DNA of 54,163 nucleotides from Bacteroidales bacterium (lineage in GTDB: Bacteria > Bacteroidota > Bacteroidia > Bacteroidales > UBA932): assembly GCA_017439305.1 (NCBI GenBank), contig JAFSJK010000038.1, forward strand, positions 1 through 54,163. Reading direction: 5' to 3'. Both the position numbers and the translations under genes were made by a program. Under the pieces are notes generated by a model that searched no databases, was not told the DNA's origin, and saw only the letters and a list, made by a program, of their open reading frames with translations. This document shows positions 49,367 to 54,163 of this stretch, one piece after another. Each line of letters starts with the position of its first letter. The first letter of the stretch is position 1.

Positions 49367-51846
49367 CACTCAATGACATATTCGACGGCCGACCCGGCCG
49401 CCAGGGATGACAGCATATCGGAAAGCCGGGCCGCCGTGATGCCGCCGATGCTTTCCTTGTAATGGGAGACGAGGTCTTTCCCGATCCCGTACCGGGCCAC
49501 CACCGACGTGACGACGGTGGAAGTTTCCGACAGTTCCCGGGCCGTCTCCGCCTGGACCATCGCCTTGATGGCATCCAAGTCCTTCGGGGAAATGGTCGCC
49601 GAAGCGGCATTCCGGATTCCCTGGCGCACGGCAGGAAGAGCCGCCGCAGCGCCATCCCCCTCACAGGCGATATACATCCACAGACGCTCCTGCGGATAGG
49701 AGTGGAAGCCTACGGTCACGTCCGTGGACAGGCCAGTCCCCTCCAGCGCTTTAACTACGTGCCGGCGAAGGACTTCCGCCGCCACGCTGGAGAGCACATA
49801 ATTGACACCGGACAAGGCATATTCCGTATCCAAACGGACGTAAACCCCCTTGGGACCGTCAGCCGACGTATGGGTGGAAACGCCCGGAACCGGCTGATAG
49901 CGAAGCGTCTTGCGGGGCGCCGCCCCCTTCTGGGTCCGGAAACCGCCCACATAGCGGAGCAGGATCCGCTTGACCGTCGCTTCGTCCAGGTCGCCCGCCA
50001 GGACAAGCATCGCCTCGTTCATCCTGGAGAAGCGGCTTTCGTAGAAATCGGCCGCCTTGACCTGCGTGGCAGGCCCCAGGGCAGCCGGATATTTCTTCGG
50101 AGAATAATTGAAACCGGGATACATCCAGGCGTACAGGCGGTCTTCGATGCTTTCCCGCGCCCAGGCCGCATTCCGGAGATAGATATCGAACTCACCCCGG
50201 TTCACGGTCCGATCGTTCGCCAGGGAAAGAAGGGCTTTGACAAGGGTCTGGAGCTTGGAAGAGGGCGCGCTTCCATGGATGGACGTGAAGGTCAAAGCCA
50301 CTTGCGTATCCATCTTGATGCCGTTCACGGCCAGATGGTCCCGGAAATCGGGAGCGGACATCCCACCCGCATCAAAGAGGGACAGCATGTCGCCGAAGTA
50401 ACCGCCCTCCCCTTCCGCGAGTCCGTTCACGCCGGAAAGACCTCCGTTCAGCAGCAGGGCATAATCGAACATCCGGGTCCCGGGAGTCTGCTTATATACC
50501 ACGCGAAAACCGTTGGAGAAAGTCCAAAGGACACCATCGGAAACCGGTTCCTCCTTCGTATCCTTGATACGTACGCGGGGGCAGGATACCTCCATGGCGG
50601 CCGTATCCCGCTGCCACGAATAATCCTTGGCGTCCTGGAAAGTGGAACCGTAAAGATAGGCCAGATTGTACTGGAACAGGGCATTGTCCTCGTCCAATGA
50701 ATCCAGTCCGGCCCGGTATTCCAGCGTGAGGTTGGAGAGCTGGCTCAGGAGCGATGTCGTAAACTGGTTGAACAGGCGGGTCTCCGTGCTGTCGGGAACA
50801 TTCTTCAAGGCAAAGAGGCGGGTTTCCTCGTGAAGGGGTGCCAGGTTGGCCCCATACAGGAAGTGGGCGACACAGCGGTCCACATAGCGGTGGTTGGAAA
50901 GCCGCTCGTTCCCCCGGCGGACCATATCGGCCATCATCGCCCTCTTCGCGTCGCTAAACTCCTTTTCAGGGATGCCGAACCCGTCCAGGCCGGCCAGCGT
51001 GCCGGAAATCACCTTCATGGCCGACTCCAGATGTTCCTTGTCCGTCAGGACTTCCACGGCATACTCCTCGTCGCCGCCGGTCTCCGTGCTGTTCAAGTAC
51101 TGGAAATCCAGTTTCCCATAGGGAATGCCCGCATCCCGCAGGCCACGCTCGATCCGGCGGGTGGCGATGGTCTGGAACTCACGGCTGAAAATGCCCATGA
51201 CCAGCGCATGGGCCGTATTCATCTGATCTTGCGGCGTCCGGGGAGAGGCATAGGCAACACGGACAATGCCCCGGTCGCTTGAAGGAGTGCGGTGGAACAC
51301 CACGGAGGGCATCACCGAAGGCTCCCACACATAATCGGGCCCGTGGCTGCTCTGGACGAGGTGCTGCGGGACCAGCATCGAGAAGATATCCATCTTCTTC
51401 TTGAACTCCACGGGGTCGATGTCCCCCGCCACGATCACGGCCTGGTCGGCCCGGGAGGCGGCCACCTGGGCGAAGGTTACCAGCAGGGTGGAATCCAATA
51501 CGTTCCCGTCATACACCGGAACCCGGTCCAGATGAAGGACCGTCGATCCGTCGAAATCCCTGAAATAGCCTCCGGGACGGGGGCCGATCCCGCTGCGGGA
51601 GAGGAACTTCGTGTCCAAACTTTCCAGAGAGCCCTTGCCCGGAGCCTCGTCCCGCCGGACAAGGGCGAAATCGGCATATCCCTTGACGTCGTCGTTCTTG
51701 ACCATATAGTAGGCCACACCGCACCGGAGCGTCCCTTTTTGTATTTTAGGATCCACGGGAAGGGACGGCAGGACCTGCGCTGGCACAGTTCTTGAAAAAG
51801 TCAGGAGGGCCAGGCTGAGAAGAATATGGAAAAGTCGGGTCGACAT
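49366..51846 (-). CDS. M16-like exported protein, zinc motif lost
   Basis: 826 residues from ATG at 51846, signal peptide TRLFHILLSLALLTFSRTV. The fold matches the M16 (pitrilysin/insulysin) pattern with paired halves (GLAEGEGGYFGDMLSLFDAG, FSRMNEAMLVLAGDLDEATV). The HxxEH site expected near residue 60 is absent (ADFALVRRDEAPG there). Probably a non-catalytic partner, as in alpha-type MPP or Bacteroidota M16 pairs. No active M16 gene is in the window. Confidence 0.8.
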   Translation of the reverse strand: MSTRLFHILLSLALLTFSRTVPAQVLPSLPVDPKIQKGTLRCGVAYYMVKNDDVKGYADFALVRRDEAPGKGSLESLDTKFLSRSGIGPRPGGYFRDFDGSTVLHLDRVPVYDGNVLDSTLLVTFAQVAASRADQAVIVAGDIDPVEFKKKMDIFSMLVPQHLVQSSHGPDYVWEPSVMPSVVFHRTPSSDRGIVRVAYASPRTPQDQMNTAHALVMGIFSREFQTIATRRIERGLRDAGIPYGKLDFQYLNSTETGGDEEYAVEVLTDKEHLESAMKVISGTLAGLDGFGIPEKEFSDAKRAMMADMVRRGNERLSNHRYVDRCVAHFLYGANLAPLHEETRLFALKNVPDSTETRLFNQFTTSLLSQLSNLTLEYRAGLDSLDEDNALFQYNLAYLYGSTFQDAKDYSWQRDTAAMEVSCPRVRIKDTKEEPVSDGVLWTFSNGFRVVYKQTPGTRMFDYALLLNGGLSGVNGLAEGEGGYFGDMLSLFDAGGMSAPDFRDHLAVNGIKMDTQVALTFTSIHGSAPSSKLQTLVKALLSLANDRTVNRGEFDIYLRNAAWARESIEDRLYAWMYPGFNYSPKKYPAALGPATQVKAADFYESRFSRMNEAMLVLAGDLDEATVKRILLRYVGGFRTQKGAAPRKTLRYQPVPGVSTHTSADGPKGVYVRLDTEYALSGVNYVLSSVAAEVLRRHVVKALEGTGLSTDVTVGFHSYPQERLWMYIACEGDGAAAALPAVRQGIRNAASATISPKDLDAIKAMVQAETARELSETSTVVTSVVARYGIGKDLVSHYKESIGGITAARLSDMLSSLAAGSAVEYVIE

Positions 51847-51889
51847 GGATTTAACGCAATTGTGATGCAAAAATAACATAAAAAATTGC

Positions 51890-51897
51890 TACTTTTG
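51890..51897 (+). promoter_or_regulatory. Promoter -7 element for TPR gene
   Basis: TACTTTTG, 57 nt upstream of the start codon; no clear -33 TTTG at the usual distance. This gap also serves the divergent M16 gene. Confidence 0.5.
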
Positions 51898-51954
51898 CAA
51901 AATGTGTGCAACCAGTAAAGGAAGTAAGTATAACAAATAAAACCGAACGTAAAG

Positions 51955-52890
51955 ATGAAAAGATTATTTGTCGCCGTCGCGGCGCTCGCACTCGCCGCTG
52001 GAATCGCCTCCGCGCAGGACTACAACGCCGCTGTGGAAGCCTTCAACATGGGTGCCCAGGCTCTCGAGACCAACAAGGCCGAGGCCCTGACCCAGTTCAA
52101 GAGCGCTCTCGCCCAGTTCGAGGCCTGCACCGAGGAAGAAGCCGCCGACATGGTGGCCCAGTGCAAGAAGATCATCCCTCAGACCATCCTCTCCATCGCC
52201 AAGGAGCAGATCAACGAGGCCAGCTATGACGAGGCCGTCGCCACCCTCAAGGAGGCTGCCGCCGTCGCCGAAGGCTACGGGATTGACGAAGTTGTCGCCG
52301 ACGCCAAGGAACTCATCCCCAACGCTTGGTCCCGCAAGGGTGCCGCCCTGCTGAAGGCCAAGGACTTCGCCGGTGCCGCCGCCGCCCTGAAGGAAGTGGT
52401 CGCCCTCACCCCGGAGGATGGCCAGAGCCAGCTCCTCTACGGCCAGGCCCTGATGCAGGCCGGTGACACCGACACCGCCGTCGCCGCCCTCGAGGCCGCT
52501 GCCGCCCTCGGCAAGGCCGACCAGGCCCACAAGCTCCTCTCCAATGTCTTCCTGAAGGAAGGTCAGGCCCTCCTGAAGGCCAACAAGGCCGCCGATGCCA
52601 TCGCCGCCCTGGAGAAGGCCAACGGTTATCTGGAGAACGCCAACGCCTACAAGCTCATCGCCAGCGCCGCTACCAAGCTCGGCAAGAGCAAGGATGCCGT
52701 CGCCGCCTACAAGAAGTACCTGGAGGTCAGCCCCGACGCGAAGGATGCCGCCGACGTGATGTTCACCATCGCCGCCACGGCGCAGAAGGCGGGTGACAAG
52801 GCTACCGCCATCGAATACTACAAGAAACTCACCTCCAACGGCAAGTATGCCGCCCAGGCTACCGCCCAGCTCGGCGCCCTGCAGAAGTAA
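51955..52890 (+). CDS. Exported TPR protein
   Basis: 311 residues. Signal peptide LFVAVAALALAAGIASA (cut before QDY). At least five TPR-like helix pairs (for example WSRKGAALLKAKDFAGAAAA, AHKLLSNVFLKEGQALLKAN, AVAAYKKYLEVSP). Very Ala/Lys-rich with strong codon bias toward GCC and AAG, typical of highly expressed genes. Likely a periplasmic or outer-membrane protein-interaction scaffold. Own promoter and strong terminator. Confidence 0.85.
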   Translation: MKRLFVAVAALALAAGIASAQDYNAAVEAFNMGAQALETNKAEALTQFKSALAQFEACTEEEAADMVAQCKKIIPQTILSIAKEQINEASYDEAVATLKEAAAVAEGYGIDEVVADAKELIPNAWSRKGAALLKAKDFAGAAAALKEVVALTPEDGQSQLLYGQALMQAGDTDTAVAALEAAAALGKADQAHKLLSNVFLKEGQALLKANKAADAIAALEKANGYLENANAYKLIASAATKLGKSKDAVAAYKKYLEVSPDAKDAADVMFTIAATAQKAGDKATAIEYYKKLTSNGKYAAQATAQLGALQK

Positions 52891-52913
52891 GTTTCAGCGT
52901 AACATAAACGCAA

Positions 52914-52951
52914 GAGAGGGAACCGGTATGAATCGGTCCCCTCTCTTTTTT
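52914..52951 (+). terminator. Strong terminator between TPR and hydrolase genes
   Basis: Stem GAGAGGG...CCG/CGG...CCCTCTC with loop GTATGAAT then TTTTTT. Likely serves the convergent genes in both directions. Confidence 0.85.
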
Positions 52952-52966
52952 GCGTTCACACGGTTC

Positions 52967-53881
52967 CTAATCGATGAGCTGGTTCTTCTCGACGGTCCAG
53001 CCTTCACGGTTCGCGAGGCCGCAGTCGGGACCGAGGAAGAGTTTCGCGGCTTCCAGGTCGCCTTTCAGCTGCCACTGGAGCCAGGCAAGGGCCGGAACGG
53101 TGAATTCACCGCCGTGCGGGAGGGAATAAGTGCCGCCGTGACCGACCGGATAGTTTGCGGCGAAGGCCGGAACCTTGACAAGCCGGTGGAAGTCGTCCAT
53201 TCCGTTCCCGTATGCAATATCCTCCGGTCCGCCCAGGATGTAGATGACCGGGACGGTGATCTCCTGCAGCTTGTCCTTGGTGGGCATCGGCATGTTCGGA
53301 ATTGCAACGGTCGGGTCGATGAAGAGGCCGCTGTTGCAGATCATGAGGGTGGAAAGGCGCGGGTCGGTGGCGTTATCCAGGGTCTGGAGGCCGCCACAGG
53401 ACATTCCGGCAGCGGCGATGTGGTTCACATCAATACGGCCGTAGTAGGGACTGTTCTTGTCGGCGTTCTGCGCGATGGCCCAGTCGATGGATTCGATCTG
53501 CTGGGCGGAGGTGGACATCGGCCCCTGGTATCTTTCGTCCGTCATCGGGATATAGCCCGTGGCGATGACGAGAAATCCATGGGAGGCAATCTCATTGAGG
53601 AACTTGTAGTGCTCCCACGGGGAATTGGTGCAGGCGCCGTTGCCCCAGACGAGGACCGGCAGGAGGTTGTCCTTGCCGAAAGGACGCAGATCCTGCGGGA
53701 CGAAAATGGTGTGCGCCTCCAGGGAAGGATCTTCCAGCATCAGCGCCTTGTAAGGGCCCGTACCACCCTCTTCCACCAGGCGGGACTGGCTGGCAACGGG
53801 AGACACGGACTTTGAAGAACAGGACATGCCCAACAAGGCCAGGCAGACCAGGGATGCCCAAACGGAATACTTTTTCATCAT
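52967..53881 (-). CDS. Lipoprotein alpha/beta hydrolase
   Basis: 304 residues (ATG 53881; the next ATG is adjacent). Lipobox LALLGMSCSS. Alpha/beta fold with the nucleophile elbow GMSCGG (Ser in AAAGMSCGGLQTL), preceded by a VLVWGNGACTNSP strand resembling the oxyanion region of cutinase/PETase-like and dienelactone-hydrolase proteins. Late strand YILGGPEDIAY and a His near HGGEF fit Asp and His of the triad. Substrate unknown. Confidence 0.8.
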   Translation of the reverse strand: MMKKYSVWASLVCLALLGMSCSSKSVSPVASQSRLVEEGGTGPYKALMLEDPSLEAHTIFVPQDLRPFGKDNLLPVLVWGNGACTNSPWEHYKFLNEIASHGFLVIATGYIPMTDERYQGPMSTSAQQIESIDWAIAQNADKNSPYYGRIDVNHIAAAGMSCGGLQTLDNATDPRLSTLMICNSGLFIDPTVAIPNMPMPTKDKLQEITVPVIYILGGPEDIAYGNGMDDFHRLVKVPAFAANYPVGHGGTYSLPHGGEFTVPALAWLQWQLKGDLEAAKLFLGPDCGLANREGWTVEKNQLID

Positions 53882-53983
53882 CGTGTGGTTTTGTTTAACG
53901 GAATACAAGATACTCATTTTTCCCGGGAATAGCAGGATAACTTGAAAAGAATGAACGAATCACCTATCCTATTAACCCGATAC

Positions 53984-54014
53984 TATACGGAAAACCTTCC
54001 GGGAATTCCGTATA
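53984..54014. promoter_or_regulatory. Palindromic operator-like element
   Basis: TATACGGAA at 53984-53992 and TTCCGTATA at 54006-54014 are perfect reverse complements around a 13-nt spacer, 43 nt before the next start codon. Confidence 0.5.
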
Positions 54015-54056
54015 ATTGCAGAAGAATAACCACGCCACTGAAACACAATCTCCGAT

Positions 54057-54163
54057 ATGAAGCACAAAATCTTCCTTTTCGGCGCCCTGGCTGTTGCCCT
54101 GGCTGCTCCGGCCGCCGTCGTTACGGCCATCGCCCTGTCCGGCAGTCCGGCCGCCGTCCCCGC
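54057..54163 (+). CDS. Exported protein, 5' end only
   Basis: ATG at 54057 and 35 codons to the window edge (KHKIFLFGALAVALAAPAAV, then VTAIALSGSPAAVPA): a signal peptide. Product unknown; the palindrome upstream may regulate it. Confidence 0.65.
   Translation, partial: MKHKIFLFGALAVALAAPAAVVTAIALSGSPAAVP

Overview
The window is bacterial chromosome from a member of the Bacteroidales (phylum Bacteroidota), probably a gut or rumen lineage. The evidence is promoters of the Bacteroidota type (TAnnTTTG at -7), Bacteroidales-type surface lipoproteins (fimbrillin-like, BspA-like, M64 peptidase, Big2), a DUF3109 protein, and a secreted pectinesterase/beta-galactosidase. I do not assign a genus. The host backbone and the prophage are G+C-rich; the stretch around 33.9-38.2 kb is visibly A+T-richer and looks acquired.

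Region 1 (1 to about 33,850) is the right-hand part of a siphovirus-like prophage of HK97 type. Its left end, and presumably its lysis genes and integrase, lie outside the window. A CI-like repressor (32.0 kb, plus strand) and two lysogeny-side genes, one a DnaQ exonuclease fused to BRCT, face a long leftward gene train. That train holds small early genes (31.9-28.1 kb), a replication initiator with six palindromic iterons inside its coding sequence (27.0-28.1 kb, the likely origin), then accessory genes (20.7-27.0 kb). The accessory genes include a DUF2829/Tad2 anti-Thoeris homologue, an ASCH-like protein, a possible ADP-ribosyltransferase fold protein, an RHH protein and HNH. Next comes the packaging and head cassette (terminase, portal, protease, capsid; 15.0-20.5 kb). 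The tail cassette (0.5-15 kb) has a G/GT tail chaperone with a -1 frameshift site on A9, a tape measure, fibres and an unusual metallophosphoesterase. The prophage ends at 33,850 in a duplicated 3' half of a tRNA-Ser(GGA), which is its right attachment site.

Region 2 (33.85 to about 43.0 kb) is a graveyard of older integrations at the same tRNA-Ser. A second, 15-bp scar of the tRNA 3' end lies at 38,394-38,408. Two cargo blocks carry large surface lipoproteins: a fimbrillin-like/DUF285/M64 fusion with a Big2 lipoprotein, and a BspA-like leucine-rich-repeat lipoprotein preceded by a 45-residue peptide gene. Each block is followed by a similar remnant of a BRO-type gene 3' end. A truncated tyrosine recombinase abuts a truncated BRO gene at about 42,208.

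Region 3 (43.1-54.2 kb) is host backbone: a secreted pectinesterase-GH35 fusion enzyme and a tandem ABC ATPase 4 nt upstream of it, a small secreted protein, DUF3109, an M16-like protein lacking the zinc motif, a highly expressed-looking periplasmic TPR protein, a lipoprotein alpha/beta hydrolase, and the start of another exported protein.

Points most worth a second look are: the in-gene iteron origin; three poly-G tracts in early phage genes that are each one base away from an intact frame; the Tad2 homologue beside other small accessory genes; the stacked tRNA-Ser islands delivering surface lipoproteins; and a candidate phage small RNA at about 358-420.
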